Notes: generated by a model not told the origin, from the sequence alone. A DNA stretch of 64,000 nucleotides from Micromonospora echinofusca (GCF_900091445.1 NZ_LT607733.1:1257501-1321500); one strand, 5' to 3'. Positions 8,391 to 18,139 are shown, numbered from the stretch's first letter. Translations and numbers: made by a program.

Positions 8391-9062
8391 TCACATCCCC
8401 CGGCGCGGCAGCGGCAGGTGCCCGGGCATCAGGTCGGAGGTGACCGTGACGCCGGTGGCCCGCAGGGCCTCGATCAGCGCGTTCTGCACCAGGTAGGAGT
8501 CGGGCAGTTGCCAGCGGGCCTGTTCGGGCGCGACCGCCCACCGCACGCTGCCCTCCGGCAGCCGGGTCGGCGGGGCGGGGATCCACGAGCCCGGGCCGTG
8601 CCGGACCACGTGGAAGCAGTGGTCGAGTTCGGGGCGCAGCGGGTCGCCGGGGCGGACCAGGAACATCCAGCGGCCGGTCGGGGTCACCAGGACCGGCCCG
8701 CGTACGCCGACTCCGGCCGGGTGTGTGCGGACCGCGTCCAGCACGTGCCGGCCGAGGTGCGTGGGCACCTCCAGCACGTCGAACGCCCGCCCGGTGGGCA
8801 GCAGTACGCCGTGGGGCCGGGTGCGCCACCAGGTCGCGACGCGCGCCGGGTCGGCGCTGGCCGCGTGCTCCCAGTTCTCCAGCGCGGGATGGCAGCCGAC
8901 CGTGGGGCAGCCGGCCCGCCCGCACACGAAGCGGCTGCGGGCCAGGCAGGCGCCGGGGGTGACGTCCCAGCCGTGCAGGGCGTACCGCACGGCCACCCGC
9001 CGCAGCCGCACCCGCTCCAACGGGGACAATTGAACGACGCGCGGCGCGACATTTCCCCACAT
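8391..9062 (-). CDS. Bifunctional DNA primase/polymerase domain protein (stand-alone PrimPol)
   Basis: A 223-residue protein resembling the N-terminal primase-polymerase domain of replication proteins: LHGWDVTPGA, a Cys-containing segment CGRAGCPTVGCHP, and WWRTRPHGVLLPTG, a typical DNA-binding and active-site layout. No helicase domain follows, so it is a stand-alone version. The ATG at 9062 has GGGGAG 8 bases upstream and fits the family start. It is divergent from an XRE regulator 240 bases away, in a small chromosomal cluster. Its role in replication or repair, or as a domesticated plasmid relic, cannot be decided here. Confidence 0.75.
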   Translation of the reverse strand: MWGNVAPRVVQLSPLERVRLRRVAVRYALHGWDVTPGACLARSRFVCGRAGCPTVGCHPALENWEHAASADPARVATWWRTRPHGVLLPTGRAFDVLEVPTHLGRHVLDAVRTHPAGVGVRGPVLVTPTGRWMFLVRPGDPLRPELDHCFHVVRHGPGSWIPAPPTRLPEGSVRWAVAPEQARWQLPDSYLVQNALIEALRATGVTVTSDLMPGHLPLPRRGM

Positions 9063-9305
9063 GTGCCATCTCCCCTCGCCGGACCCCGGCCGGTGCCCAG
9101 GTCGCATGTCGAGCACCGTCACTGCCGTAACCCGCGATCGTTGAGCTGACGAACGGCTGATGCAACTTGCACGAAAACTACGAGGACTGGCTGTACGGCT
9201 GACGCACACGCTGTGCGACCAGCGAAACCTGAGGCGTATGGACCGCCGCGCCGGGCGACCGGCCGGCACGCCCGCTCGAGCAGGCACATGGGGAGGCACG
9301 GGTAG

Positions 9306-10535
9306 ATGGACGAATTACCCATCGGGCGGCGGGTGGCCTACTGGCGGGGGCGGCGCAAGATGTCGCAGCAGGTCTTCGCGGACCGCCTGGGCAAGTCGAA
9401 GAGTTGGGTGGACAAGGTCGAGCGCGGGGTGCGCCGGCTGGACAAGTTCTCCGTCCTCTACGAGATCGCCGACATCCTCCAGGTGGACGTGCAGCTGCTG
9501 CTCGGCAAGGACCCGGAGCGGCGTACGGACGCGCTGAACTGCATCGACCAGGTGGAGGTGCAGGAGATCCGGGCGGCCCTGGAGCGGTACGACTCGATGA
9601 GCGCGTACTTCGACGCCGCCCCGTACCCGCCGCCCCTGGGCGACATGCGCAAGGCCGTCAACCACGCCTGGCTCACCTACCAGTACGGCCGCTACGGGAT
9701 GCTCACCCGGGCGCTGCCGAAGCTGCTGCGCGACGCCCAGGCCGCCGACGCCGGTCACGCCGGCGATCCGGCCCGCGAGGCGGCCCACCTGCTCGGGCAG
9801 GTCTACCAGATCGCCTCGTCGGTGCTGCGCAAGCTGGGCGAGTGCGAGCTGGCCTGGCTGGCCGCCGACCGCTCGATGGCGGTCGCCCAGCGCGCCGACG
9901 ACCCGCTGCTGGCCGGCATCGCCACCACCCGGGTCTGCAACGCGCTGGTGGCCATGGGCCGGCCCCGGCCCGCCCTCGAACTGAACGTCACCATCGCCAA
10001 CCGGCTCGCCCCCGGCGGCGGCAACGAGGCGTCCCCGGCCCTGCTGTCGGTGTACGGGATCCTGCTGCTCCAGGGGGCGATGGCCGCCGCCCGGATCGGC
10101 GACTGCGCCACCGTCGACGACCTGATCAACGGCGCGCAGGAGGCGGCCACCCTGCTGGGCGGCGACCACAACCACTACTGGACCTCGTTCGGGCCGACCA
10201 ACGTGGAGCTGCACCGGGCCGCGGCGGCGGTCGAGCTGGGCGACGGCGGCCGGGCGGTGGAGGTGCACCGGAACCGGATCCAGGAGCCGGCGTTCAACGC
10301 GCTGCTGCCGGAGCGCCGGGCCCACCACCTGCTCGACATCGCCCGGGGCTTCGCCCACGTCGGTGACGTGGCCAACGCCGGCGAGATGCTGCTGCGCGGC
10401 GACCGCCTCGCCCCGTCCGAGATCCGGTGCCGGCCGATCGCCCACGAGGTGATGTCGGACATCCTGCGTCGCACACGTGGTGCGCCGCCTTCTCCGATTG
10501 CGGAGTTGGCTGAGCACATGGGAGTAGGGGTATGA
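9306..10535 (+). CDS. XRE-family helix-turn-helix regulator with TPR-like C-terminus
   Basis: A 409-residue protein. An N-terminal helix-turn-helix (about residues 6-62, with MSQQVFADRLGKSKSWVDKVERG as the core) is followed by a long helical region with repeated A/L-rich helices, like the TPR-type sensor regions of many actinobacterial XRE regulators. GGGGAGG lies upstream of the ATG. A flavoprotein gene follows after 16 bases, suggesting an operon. The target and signal are unknown. Confidence 0.83.
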   Translation: MDELPIGRRVAYWRGRRKMSQQVFADRLGKSKSWVDKVERGVRRLDKFSVLYEIADILQVDVQLLLGKDPERRTDALNCIDQVEVQEIRAALERYDSMSAYFDAAPYPPPLGDMRKAVNHAWLTYQYGRYGMLTRALPKLLRDAQAADAGHAGDPAREAAHLLGQVYQIASSVLRKLGECELAWLAADRSMAVAQRADDPLLAGIATTRVCNALVAMGRPRPALELNVTIANRLAPGGGNEASPALLSVYGILLLQGAMAAARIGDCATVDDLINGAQEAATLLGGDHNHYWTSFGPTNVELHRAAAAVELGDGGRAVEVHRNRIQEPAFNALLPERRAHHLLDIARGFAHVGDVANAGEMLLRGDRLAPSEIRCRPIAHEVMSDILRRTRGAPPSPIAELAEHMGVGV

Positions 10536-10551
10536 GCGCGGAGCCGGCCTG

Positions 10552-11124
10552 ATGACCGGCCCGCACCCGAGCAGCGAGCGCCGCGAGGTGCTCTACGTCA
10601 TCGCCTGCGGTTCGTCGCTGGCCCGCCACGTCGGCCGGCTCGTCGAGCTGGCCCACCAGGACGGCTGGGACGTCTGCGTGGTCACCACGCCGGACGGCGC
10701 CAAGTTCGTCGACCGGGCCGCGCTGGCCCGGCAGACCGGCCATCCGGTCCGCACCCACTACAAGAACCCGGGCGACCTCGACGTGCTGCCACAGGCGGAC
10801 GCGATGATCGTCTGCCCGGCGACGGTCAACACCGTCAACAAGTGGGCGGCCGGCATCACCGACACACTGGCCCTCGGGCTGCTGGTGGAGGCGCAGGGCA
10901 TGGGCGTGCCGGTGGTGGCGGTGCCGTACACGAACGTGGCGATGGCGGCCCACCCGGCCTTCCAGGCCGGCATCGCCCGGCTCGCCGAGTGGGGGGTGAC
11001 GGTGCTGTTCGGCGATCACGTCATCCCGTTGCACCCGCCCGGCACCGTCGAACGGCACGTGGCCGCCTTCCCGTGGGCCCTGGGCCTGGCGGCCGTACGG
11101 GAGCGGCTCTGCCCCGTCGCCTGA
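10552..11124 (+). CDS. Flavoprotein (PPC decarboxylase-like)
   Basis: A 190-residue protein of the flavoprotein/HFCD fold, with an N-terminal strand (VLYVIACGSSLA), the PATVNTVNKWAAGITD motif typical of FMN-binding phosphopantothenoylcysteine decarboxylase relatives, and VPVVAVPYTN. The real PPC decarboxylase is normally fused to its synthetase (CoaBC), so this is a paralog of unknown substrate. It follows the XRE regulator closely and may be its target or partner. Confidence 0.8.
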   Translation: MTGPHPSSERREVLYVIACGSSLARHVGRLVELAHQDGWDVCVVTTPDGAKFVDRAALARQTGHPVRTHYKNPGDLDVLPQADAMIVCPATVNTVNKWAAGITDTLALGLLVEAQGMGVPVVAVPYTNVAMAAHPAFQAGIARLAEWGVTVLFGDHVIPLHPPGTVERHVAAFPWALGLAAVRERLCPVA

Positions 11125-11260
11125 CGCGCGCCGGAGGGTCCCGGATCGACGCACGGCGTCAGCACGGGACGCTCCGGCGCGCCCGGGGAGCGGCGGGACA
11201 CGCCGTCGCGTCGGTGGGCGAGGGCCCCGGCCACGTCCCGCGCCGGTAAGCTGGCCCGCC

Positions 11261-12127
11261 GTGAGCACCGACGCAGCCCCGCCGACCGTCGCCGACGTCG
11301 TCGCCGAGCTGGAGCGGCGCTATCCGCCGGCCTGGGCCGAGGACTGGGACCGCGTCGGGCTGGTGCTCGGCGAGCCGTGCGCCCCGGTACGCCGGGTCCT
11401 CTGCGTGGTCGACGTGGTGCCGGAGACGGTCGCCGAGGCGCTCGACGCCGGCGTCGACATGATCGTCGCCCACCATCCGCTGCTGCTGCGCGGTGTCTCC
11501 TCGGTGGCCCCCACGACCTACAAGGGCCGCATCGTCCACCGGCTCATCAAGTCCGACGTGGCGCTCTACATCGCGCACACCAACGCCGACGTGGCCGCCC
11601 CGGGCGTCTCCGACGCCCTCGCCGCCCGGTTCGGGCTGACCGGGCTGCGCCCGCTGCACCGTCCCGCACCCGGCTCGCCCGCGCACGGCGACGGCCGGGG
11701 GATCGGCCGCATCGGCGAGCTGCCGGAGCCGATGACGCTCGCGGAGCTGACCCGGCACGCCGCCGCCGTGCTGCCCGCCACCGCCTGGGGAGTTCGCGCC
11801 GCCGGGGATCCCGGGCGTATGGTTCGTACCCTCGCGGTCAGCGGCGGCGCGGGGGACGGCTTCCTCGCCGACGCGACCGCGGCCGGGGTGGACGCCTACC
11901 TCACCGCAGACCTGCGTCACCACCCGGCCGGCGAGCACCTGGCCGCCGACGGCCCGGCCCTGCTCGACGCCGCCCACTGGGCGACGGAACGACCGTGGCT
12001 GGACGACCTGGCCGCTCTCCTCCGGGAGGCGACGGGTGTCGAGACGCTGGTGTCCGACCTGGCCACCGACCCGTGGACCGTACACGCCGCCCCACCCGCG
12101 GTGGACGACAAGGAGCCCCGACCGTGA
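11261..12127 (+). CDS. Nif3-like dinuclear metal centre hexameric protein
   Basis: A 288-residue Nif3/YbgI family protein. Metal-ligand motifs include AHHPLLL near residue 69, AHTNAD near 105 and an HxxxE-like cluster near the C-terminus. Members bind two metal ions and form toroidal hexamers; some have GTP cyclohydrolase-like activity but the physiological role is uncertain. The gene overlaps the following zinc-ribbon gene by 4 bases, the usual actinobacterial arrangement. Confidence 0.9.
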   Translation: MSTDAAPPTVADVVAELERRYPPAWAEDWDRVGLVLGEPCAPVRRVLCVVDVVPETVAEALDAGVDMIVAHHPLLLRGVSSVAPTTYKGRIVHRLIKSDVALYIAHTNADVAAPGVSDALAARFGLTGLRPLHRPAPGSPAHGDGRGIGRIGELPEPMTLAELTRHAAAVLPATAWGVRAAGDPGRMVRTLAVSGGAGDGFLADATAAGVDAYLTADLRHHPAGEHLAADGPALLDAAHWATERPWLDDLAALLREATGVETLVSDLATDPWTVHAAPPAVDDKEPRP

Positions 12128-12861
12128 AGGCTGACCCCAAGGTCCAGCGCCGCCTGCTCGACCTCCAGGCCATCGACACCTCCCTCGCCCAGCTCGCCCA
12201 CCGCCGCCGTTCGCTGCCCGAGCGGGCCGAGCTGGACGGGCTGGCCCGGGAGCTGTCCGCGCTGGAGGACGAGCGGGTCCGCGCCCAGGTGGCGGTCGAC
12301 GACCTGGACCGGGACATCGCCCGCATGGAGAAGGACGTCGACCAGGTGCGGGCCCGCAAGGCCAAGAACGAGGCCCGGCTGGCCGCCGGCACCGGCCCCG
12401 CCCGCGAGCTGGAGGCCCTCCAGCACGAGCTGGTCTCGCTCAACCGCCGCCAGGGCGACCTGGAGGACGCCGAGCTGGAGCTGATGGAGCAGCGGGAGAC
12501 GGCCCAGGGCGTGCTGGACGGCGTGGAGAAGCGGCTCGCCGAGGTGCGGGAGAAGCGCGACGACGCCGAGCGCCGCCGCGACGAGAGCCTGGCCGAGATC
12601 GCCAAGGAGGAGGAGTTCAAGCGCGGCGCCCGCCAGCCGCTCGCTGCCGATCTCCCGGCCGACCTGCTGGGCCTGTACGACAAGATCCGCGAGGACACCG
12701 GGCTCGGCGCGGCGCTGCTGACCGCCGGGCGCTGCGGCGGCTGCCGCCTGGAGCTGTCCGGCGCCGACGTCGCCCGCATCCGCAAGACCGACCCGGACGA
12801 GGTCGTCCGGTGCGAGGACTGCCGGCGGATCATGGTCCGCACCAACGAGTCCGGTCTCTAG
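12124..12861 (+). CDS. Coiled-coil zinc ribbon protein (C4-type)
   Basis: A 245-residue protein with a long N-terminal coiled coil (about 10-180, rich in E/R/L heptads) and a C-terminal zinc ribbon with paired Cys (CGGC near 200 and CEDC near 230). This matches the actinobacterial zinc-ribbon family found between Nif3 and RNase H genes; relatives are thought to bind nucleic acid or act as chaperone-like scaffolds. The GTG start overlaps the Nif3 stop, indicating an operon. Confidence 0.88.
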   Translation: MKADPKVQRRLLDLQAIDTSLAQLAHRRRSLPERAELDGLARELSALEDERVRAQVAVDDLDRDIARMEKDVDQVRARKAKNEARLAAGTGPARELEALQHELVSLNRRQGDLEDAELELMEQRETAQGVLDGVEKRLAEVREKRDDAERRRDESLAEIAKEEEFKRGARQPLAADLPADLLGLYDKIREDTGLGAALLTAGRCGGCRLELSGADVARIRKTDPDEVVRCEDCRRIMVRTNESGL

Positions 12862-12864
12862 CCC

Positions 12865-14085
12865 GTGGCGCCGCGCGTGGTCGTCGTCGAGGCCGACGGC
12901 GGGTCCCGGGGCAACCCCGGCCCGGCCGGCTACGGCGCGGTGGTCCGCGACCAGGACACCGGTGAGGTGCTGGCCGAGCGGAGCGAGTCGATCGGCGTCG
13001 CCACCAACAACGTCGCCGAGTACCGGGGGCTGATCGCCGGGCTGGAGGCCGCCGCCGAGCTGGGCGCCGCCGAGGTCGAGGCCAGGATGGACTCGAAGCT
13101 GGTGGTCGAGCAGATGTGCGGCCGCTGGCAGATCAAGCACCCCGGGCTGCGCCCGCTCGCCGCGCAGGCCGCCGGGCTGGCGAGCCGCTTCGCCGCCGTC
13201 CGCTACCAGTGGATCCCCCGCGACCGCAACCGGCACGCGGACGCCCTCGCCAACGCCGCCATGGACGCCGCCGCCGGCAAGGCGCCGGCCCGGGCCGCCG
13301 TCGCGCCGCCGCGCGTCGTGGAGCCGCCGCGTGAGGTCGCCGCCCCCGACTCGCCGGCCCGGGCGAGGGCCCGCGAGGTGGCGGCCCGTGCCGCGTCGGC
13401 GACGACCACCGGCACCGACCCGGCCACCGCGCCCGCCTCCTGGGAGCCGCGGCCGAGCTTCACCGCCACCCGGCTTATCCTGGTGCGGCACGGCGAGACC
13501 GCGTACACCGAGCAGCGGCGCTACTCCGGCCGCGGTGACGTGCCGTTGTCGGAGCGCGGCCGGGCCCAGGTCCGGGCCACCGCCGCCCGGGTGGCCCGGC
13601 TGGCCCCGACCGTCGCGGCCGTGGTCAGCTCGCCCCTGTCGAGGTGTACGGCGACCGCCGAGGCGATCGCCGGTGCGTTCGGTGGGGTGCCGGTGCGCCG
13701 CGAGGACGACCTCGTCGAGTGCGACTTCGGGGCCTGGGAGGGGCGCACCTTCGCCGAGGTCCGCCAGGAGTGGCCGGGCGAGATGGACGCGTGGCTCGCC
13801 TCGACCCGGGTGGCCCCGCCGGGCGGCGAGTCGTTCGCCGACGTCGCCGAGCGCTGCCGTCGCGCCGTCGACGGGCTGTGCCGGGCGTACCCCGGGGAGA
13901 CCGTGGTGGTGGTCTCGCACGTCTCGCCGATCAAGCTGGTGCTGCGCGACGCCCTCGCGGCCGGTGACGGCTTCCTGCACCGGCTCTTCCTGGACGCGGC
14001 CGGCATCTCGGTGCTCGACACGTGGCCCGACGGCGGCGTCGCCGTCCGTACGGTCAACGACACCGCCCACCTCGCCGCGATCTGA
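12865..14085 (+). CDS. Bifunctional RNase H / acid phosphatase (CobC-like)
   Basis: A 406-residue fusion. Residues 1-145 are an RNase HI domain (DGGSRGNPGPAGYGAVV, NVAEYRGL, MDSKLV, HADALAN with the expected D/E/D/D catalytic acids). A 70-residue Ala/Pro linker follows, and residues 210-400 are a histidine phosphatase domain (LVRHGET and VSHVSP motifs). This architecture matches mycobacterial Rv2228c, which has RNase H activity and an acid phosphatase with alpha-ribazole phosphatase-like function. The GTG start is 3 bases after the zinc-ribbon stop. Confidence 0.92.
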   Translation: MAPRVVVVEADGGSRGNPGPAGYGAVVRDQDTGEVLAERSESIGVATNNVAEYRGLIAGLEAAAELGAAEVEARMDSKLVVEQMCGRWQIKHPGLRPLAAQAAGLASRFAAVRYQWIPRDRNRHADALANAAMDAAAGKAPARAAVAPPRVVEPPREVAAPDSPARARAREVAARAASATTTGTDPATAPASWEPRPSFTATRLILVRHGETAYTEQRRYSGRGDVPLSERGRAQVRATAARVARLAPTVAAVVSSPLSRCTATAEAIAGAFGGVPVRREDDLVECDFGAWEGRTFAEVRQEWPGEMDAWLASTRVAPPGGESFADVAERCRRAVDGLCRAYPGETVVVVSHVSPIKLVLRDALAAGDGFLHRLFLDAAGISVLDTWPDGGVAVRTVNDTAHLAAI

Positions 14086-14170
14086 GCCCGGAGCCGTCCG
14101 TCCGGCCGCCCGGCGCGGCCGTTCGGCGCATCCCGTCCGCCGTTCGGCGCAGCATCCTCCTCCCATCGAA

Positions 14171-14186
14171 CGTGACCCGGGTCACA
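14171..14186. promoter_or_regulatory. CRP-like palindrome upstream of the DUF3311-mctP operon
   Basis: CGTGACCCGGGTCACA contains the perfect 14-base palindrome GTGACCCGGGTCAC and differs from the CRP consensus TGTGA-N6-TCACA at one base. It lies about 60 bases before the DUF3311 start, where it could regulate monocarboxylate uptake by carbon status. Binding by a CRP-family regulator is inferred. Confidence 0.45.
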
Positions 14187-14244
14187 GGGTCGTAGCCTCC
14201 GGCCGTCATCAGTGCCGATCTACGACACGCGGAGGTTTGTCGCC

Positions 14245-14526
14245 ATGGCCGCACCCGAACCGGAGGCGCCCACCGCGGCGCGGTCCCGGGCGAAGGACCA
14301 CAGCCCCTGGAACTGGTTGCTCTTCATCCCCATCGTGGTGCCCCTGATCCCCGTCTTCTTCAACGCGGACTCGCCCCGGTTCCTCGGCTTCCCACGCTTC
14401 TACTGGCTCCAGCTCGCCTACATCCTGCTCGGCGTGGCCACCACCACGCTGGTGTACCAGATGACGAAGAAGCGGGCCGGCGGCCCGTCGGACGAGCCGG
14501 CCGGTACGGATACGGGTGGCCGCTGA
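14245..14526 (+). CDS. DUF3311 domain small membrane protein
   Basis: A 93-residue protein with two hydrophobic segments (about 23-40 and 52-72) and a polar C-terminus. DUF3311 proteins are small partners encoded directly upstream of sodium:solute symporters and probably assist the permease. The ATG at 14245 is chosen for the GGAGG 9 bases upstream; an in-frame GTG lies at 14212. The stop overlaps the mctP start (TGATG). Confidence 0.85.
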   Translation: MAAPEPEAPTAARSRAKDHSPWNWLLFIPIVVPLIPVFFNADSPRFLGFPRFYWLQLAYILLGVATTTLVYQMTKKRAGGPSDEPAGTDTGGR

Positions 14527-16181
14527 TGTGGCGCGACCACCTCACCGAGATCATCGTCTTCTCGGTGCTCTTCCTGCTGGTCAGCGCGATGGGGTTCGTG
14601 GCGGCCCGGTGGCGGGCGCCGAAGGACATGGCCCACCTCGACGAGTGGGGGCTGGGCGGGCGCAACTTCGGCGGCTGGATCACCTGGTTCCTGGTCGGCG
14701 GTGACCTCTACACCGCGTACACCTTCGTGGCGGTGCCGGCGCTGATGTTCGGTGCCGGCGCGGCCGGCTTCTTCGCCGTCCCGTACACCATCGTCATCTA
14801 CCCGCTGGTGTTCCTGGTGCTGTGCCGGCTCTGGTCGGTCTCGCACCGGCACGGCTTCGTCACCCCGGCGGACTTCGTCCGCAAGCGGTTCGACTCGCCG
14901 GTGCTGGCGCTGCTCGTGGCGATCACCGGCATCGTGGCGACGATGCCGTACATCGCGCTGCAACTGGTCGGCATCGAGGCGGTGCTCAAGACGATGGGGG
15001 TGACCGGCGAGAGCGCCCTGGCCCGGCACCTGCCGATCATCATCGCGTTCGCGATCCTGGCCGCCTACACGTACCAGTCGGGGCTACGCGCGCCGGCGCT
15101 GATCGCGTTCGTCAAGGACACGCTGATCTACATCGTGATCCTGGTGGCGGTTCTCTACCTGCCGTACAAGCTCGGCGGCTGGGGCGAGATCTTCGACGCG
15201 GCGGACGCGAAGTTCGACGCGTCACCGAACCCCAACGACGGGGTGCTGCTGAACGCCAACAACCAGCTCCAGTACGTCACGCTGGCGTTCGGCTCGGCGC
15301 TGGCGCTGTTCCTCTACCCGCACAGCATCACCGGGGTGCTGGCCAGCCGGAACCGCGACGTGATCAAGCGGAACATGTCGGCGCTGCCCGCGTACAGTCT
15401 GCTGCTCGGCCTCATCGCGCTGCTCGGCTTCATGGCCATCGCCGCCGGGGTGAAGCCGCTGCCCGGGTCGAAGGAGGGCACCGTGGACAGCAACACGGTG
15501 GTGCCGGTCCTGTTCGACCAGCAGTTCCCCGACTGGTTCGCCGGCGTCGCGTACGCGGCCATCGGCATCGGCGCGCTGGTGCCGGCGGCGATCATGTCGA
15601 TCGCGGCGGCGAACCTGTTCACCCGCAACATCTACAAGGAGTACCTGAAGCGCGACGCCAGCCCCGCGCAGGAGGCGAACGTCTCCAAGATCACCTCGCT
15701 GGTGGTAAAGGTCGGTGCGGTCGCCTGCATCGTCTTCCTCGACCCGCAGTTCTCCATCGACCTCCAGCTCATCGGCGGCGTGATCATCCTCCAGACGCTG
15801 CCGGCGGTCGCCCTGGGCCTCTACACCCGCTGGTTCCACCGGGGCGCGCTGATCGGCGGCTGGATCGCGGGCATGGGGCTGGGCATGTGGATGCTCTACC
15901 AGATCCCGAACGCCGCGACCGGCCGCAAGCACTTCGGCGGCTCGGCGTTCCCGCTGGCCGACTTCGGCTTCGACACCCCGAAGACGATCTACGTCGGAAT
16001 CGTGGCCGTGCTGGTCAACCTCGCGGTCGCGGCGCTGCTCACGGTGGTGCTGCGGGCGGCGAAGGTGCGCGACGGCGGCGACGGCACCACGTCGGACGAC
16101 TACTTCGCCGACGAGGGCGACCCGCGCGTCGTGCCCGGCCCGCGCCGGGACGCCGACGCCGCCCCGGAACCGGTCGCCTGA
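14526..16181 (+). CDS. mctP: Monocarboxylate uptake permease, MctP-like sodium:solute symporter
   Basis: A 551-residue polytopic protein of the sodium:solute symporter family with about 13 membrane segments. The paired DUF3311 gene and motifs such as GLGGRNFGGWITWFLVGGD and the LYPHSITGVLASRN region fit the MctP subgroup, which imports lactate, pyruvate and related monocarboxylates. The C-terminal 40 residues are charged and cytoplasmic. Start and stop overlap with DUF3311 implies strict co-translation. Confidence 0.85.
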   Translation: MWRDHLTEIIVFSVLFLLVSAMGFVAARWRAPKDMAHLDEWGLGGRNFGGWITWFLVGGDLYTAYTFVAVPALMFGAGAAGFFAVPYTIVIYPLVFLVLCRLWSVSHRHGFVTPADFVRKRFDSPVLALLVAITGIVATMPYIALQLVGIEAVLKTMGVTGESALARHLPIIIAFAILAAYTYQSGLRAPALIAFVKDTLIYIVILVAVLYLPYKLGGWGEIFDAADAKFDASPNPNDGVLLNANNQLQYVTLAFGSALALFLYPHSITGVLASRNRDVIKRNMSALPAYSLLLGLIALLGFMAIAAGVKPLPGSKEGTVDSNTVVPVLFDQQFPDWFAGVAYAAIGIGALVPAAIMSIAAANLFTRNIYKEYLKRDASPAQEANVSKITSLVVKVGAVACIVFLDPQFSIDLQLIGGVIILQTLPAVALGLYTRWFHRGALIGGWIAGMGLGMWMLYQIPNAATGRKHFGGSAFPLADFGFDTPKTIYVGIVAVLVNLAVAALLTVVLRAAKVRDGGDGTTSDDYFADEGDPRVVPGPRRDADAAPEPVA

Positions 16182-16197
16182 CCCCCTCCCGGACCGT

Positions 16198-16229
16198 GTC
16201 GCCCCGGCCCCCTGCGGCGACGGGGCGAC
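16198..16229 (+). terminator. Hairpin downstream of mctP
   Basis: GTCGCCCC (16198-16205) pairs with GGGGCGAC (16222-16229), with a 16-base loop, just after the mctP stop. No T-tract follows, as is usual in high-G+C terminators. Terminator role is inferred. Confidence 0.45.
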
Positions 16230-16265
16230 GCGGCTGGGGTGGACGCCCTTCGTACGCTGACGACC

Positions 16266-16811
16266 ATGACGAGACGCGCGCTGGTGGCCGTCCTCGGCGG
16301 CTCCGCCGCGCTGCTGCTGGTGGTCGTCGGGTGCGTGGGGGCCGTGATCCGGGCCGTCGGCCACGAGCCGGGCGATACGCCCGGGTGCCGGGAGTCGGTG
16401 CGCGCCGAGGAGGCGAAGGTGCACACGAAGCGGTGGGATCCGCCCGGGGAACTGCCGGGCCTCGGCGACTACCTGGAGATCCACTGGCAGTTGCGCGCAT
16501 CGGGTGACCCGTGCAGCCGCGCGCCGGGCCCGACGGACTGGGCGTACCAGGGTGTGGTCCGGCTGCGTCCGGCGGACGCGCGGACGCTGGCGCAGCGGTA
16601 CGACTTCGTGCCGTACGCGCCCGCCGAGCCGGACCAGGCGCCCCTCGCCAGCCCGGCGGACGCGTGGCCCGCTCTCGCGCCCATCCTCCCGGCCGCGCCC
16701 CGGTGGCTGCACAGCCGGGCGTACGACGAGGCGACCCCGTCCACGCGGGGGCGGACCGCCTTCCTGGACGTCGAGCACCTGACGTTTTTCTTCACGCTCC
16801 ACGACCGCTAG
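16266..16811 (+). CDS. Putative lipoprotein, hypothetical
   Basis: A 181-residue protein with an N-terminal signal (TRRALVAVLGGSAALLLVVV) followed by GC, a plausible lipobox (VVVGC, Cys about residue 21), so probably membrane-anchored outside the cell. The mature part is acidic/aromatic with no recognised domain. The ATG at 16266 places the signal at the N-terminus; a GTG at 16239 is possible. It is convergent with the TauE/SafE gene. Confidence 0.65.
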   Translation: MTRRALVAVLGGSAALLLVVVGCVGAVIRAVGHEPGDTPGCRESVRAEEAKVHTKRWDPPGELPGLGDYLEIHWQLRASGDPCSRAPGPTDWAYQGVVRLRPADARTLAQRYDFVPYAPAEPDQAPLASPADAWPALAPILPAAPRWLHSRAYDEATPSTRGRTAFLDVEHLTFFFTLHDR

Positions 16812-16850
16812 CCGCCCGGGCATGCCCGGCCGGGCACCTGTCGCCGTGGC

Positions 16851-17618
16851 TCAGCGCAGCGCGCGCCAGAGCAGGTAGAGCCCGATCGACGTGCCGAAGA
16901 CCACGATCAGCACCTTGAGCACCACCGACGGCAGCCGGCGCACCAGCCGCGCGCCGGCGTACCCGCCGACCAGTGTCGCCGGCGCGACCACCGCGACGGC
17001 CGCCCAGTTCACCGGCCCGAACAACGCGAACACCACGAGGGTGGTCAGCCCGACCAGGGCGGAGAGCAGGTTCTTGAGCGCGCTCACCCGCGCCAGCGTC
17101 GCGTCCAGCACCAGGGCCAGTCCCGCCACCAGCATCACCCCGAGCGCCGCGCCGAAGTAGCCGCCGTACACCGCGCCGACTGCGACCATGGCCTGCACGG
17201 TGACCGTACGGCGGCGCGGCGGCAGGTCGCGCGGATGCCCGACCAGCCGGCGCAGCGGGTCCTGGAACGCCAGCACCGCCGTGGCCCCGAGCACCAGGAA
17301 CGGCACCACCAGCTCGAACGCCCGAGCCGGGGTGGCCAGCAGCAGCAGGGCGCCGGCGATCGTACCGACGATCGCGGTGGGCACCAGCGCCGCCAGCGTC
17401 CGCCGGGGCGGCAGGTCCTGCCGACTGCCCGCCACGCTCGCCACGTACCCCGGGAAGACCGCCACCGAATTGCTCACGTTGGCCGGCACCGGCGGCAGGC
17501 CCACGGCGATCATCGCCGGGAAGGTGATGAGCGACCCCCCGCCGGCCACCGCGTTGACCGTGCCCGCGGCGAGCCCGGCGGCGAGCAGCAGCGCGGCGTC
17601 GGAGACGTCCATGGTCAC
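16851..17618 (-). CDS. TauE/SafE family sulfite exporter-like permease
   Basis: A 255-residue protein with about eight membrane segments and two repeated TauE/SafE halves, with GTVNAVAGGGSLITFP near the N-terminus and the related GAVYGGYFGAALGVML in the second half. The family exports sulfite, sulfoacetate or related anions; the substrate here is unknown. The GTG at 17618 or the ATG at 17612 could be the start. It is transcribed away from rnpB. Confidence 0.87.
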   Translation of the reverse strand: MTMDVSDAALLLAAGLAAGTVNAVAGGGSLITFPAMIAVGLPPVPANVSNSVAVFPGYVASVAGSRQDLPPRRTLAALVPTAIVGTIAGALLLLATPARAFELVVPFLVLGATAVLAFQDPLRRLVGHPRDLPPRRRTVTVQAMVAVGAVYGGYFGAALGVMLVAGLALVLDATLARVSALKNLLSALVGLTTLVVFALFGPVNWAAVAVVAPATLVGGYAGARLVRRLPSVVLKVLIVVFGTSIGLYLLWRALR

Positions 17619-17695
17619 CAGAGGCTAGTACGCTCCCACGGCGCGACGGGTGCCGGCCGGCCCCGGGGTGGCAATAGACGCGCCCGTGGCGTCGT

Positions 17696-17701
17696 TAGGA
17701 T
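17696..17701 (+). promoter_or_regulatory. rnpB: Candidate -10 box of rnpB
   Basis: TAGGAT lies about 6 bases before the proposed 5' end of the RNase P RNA and fits an actinobacterial -10 element. The -35 region is weak (ATAGAC at 17674-17679). Confidence 0.4.
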
Positions 17702-17703
17702 GG

Positions 17704-18139
<436 letters not shown>

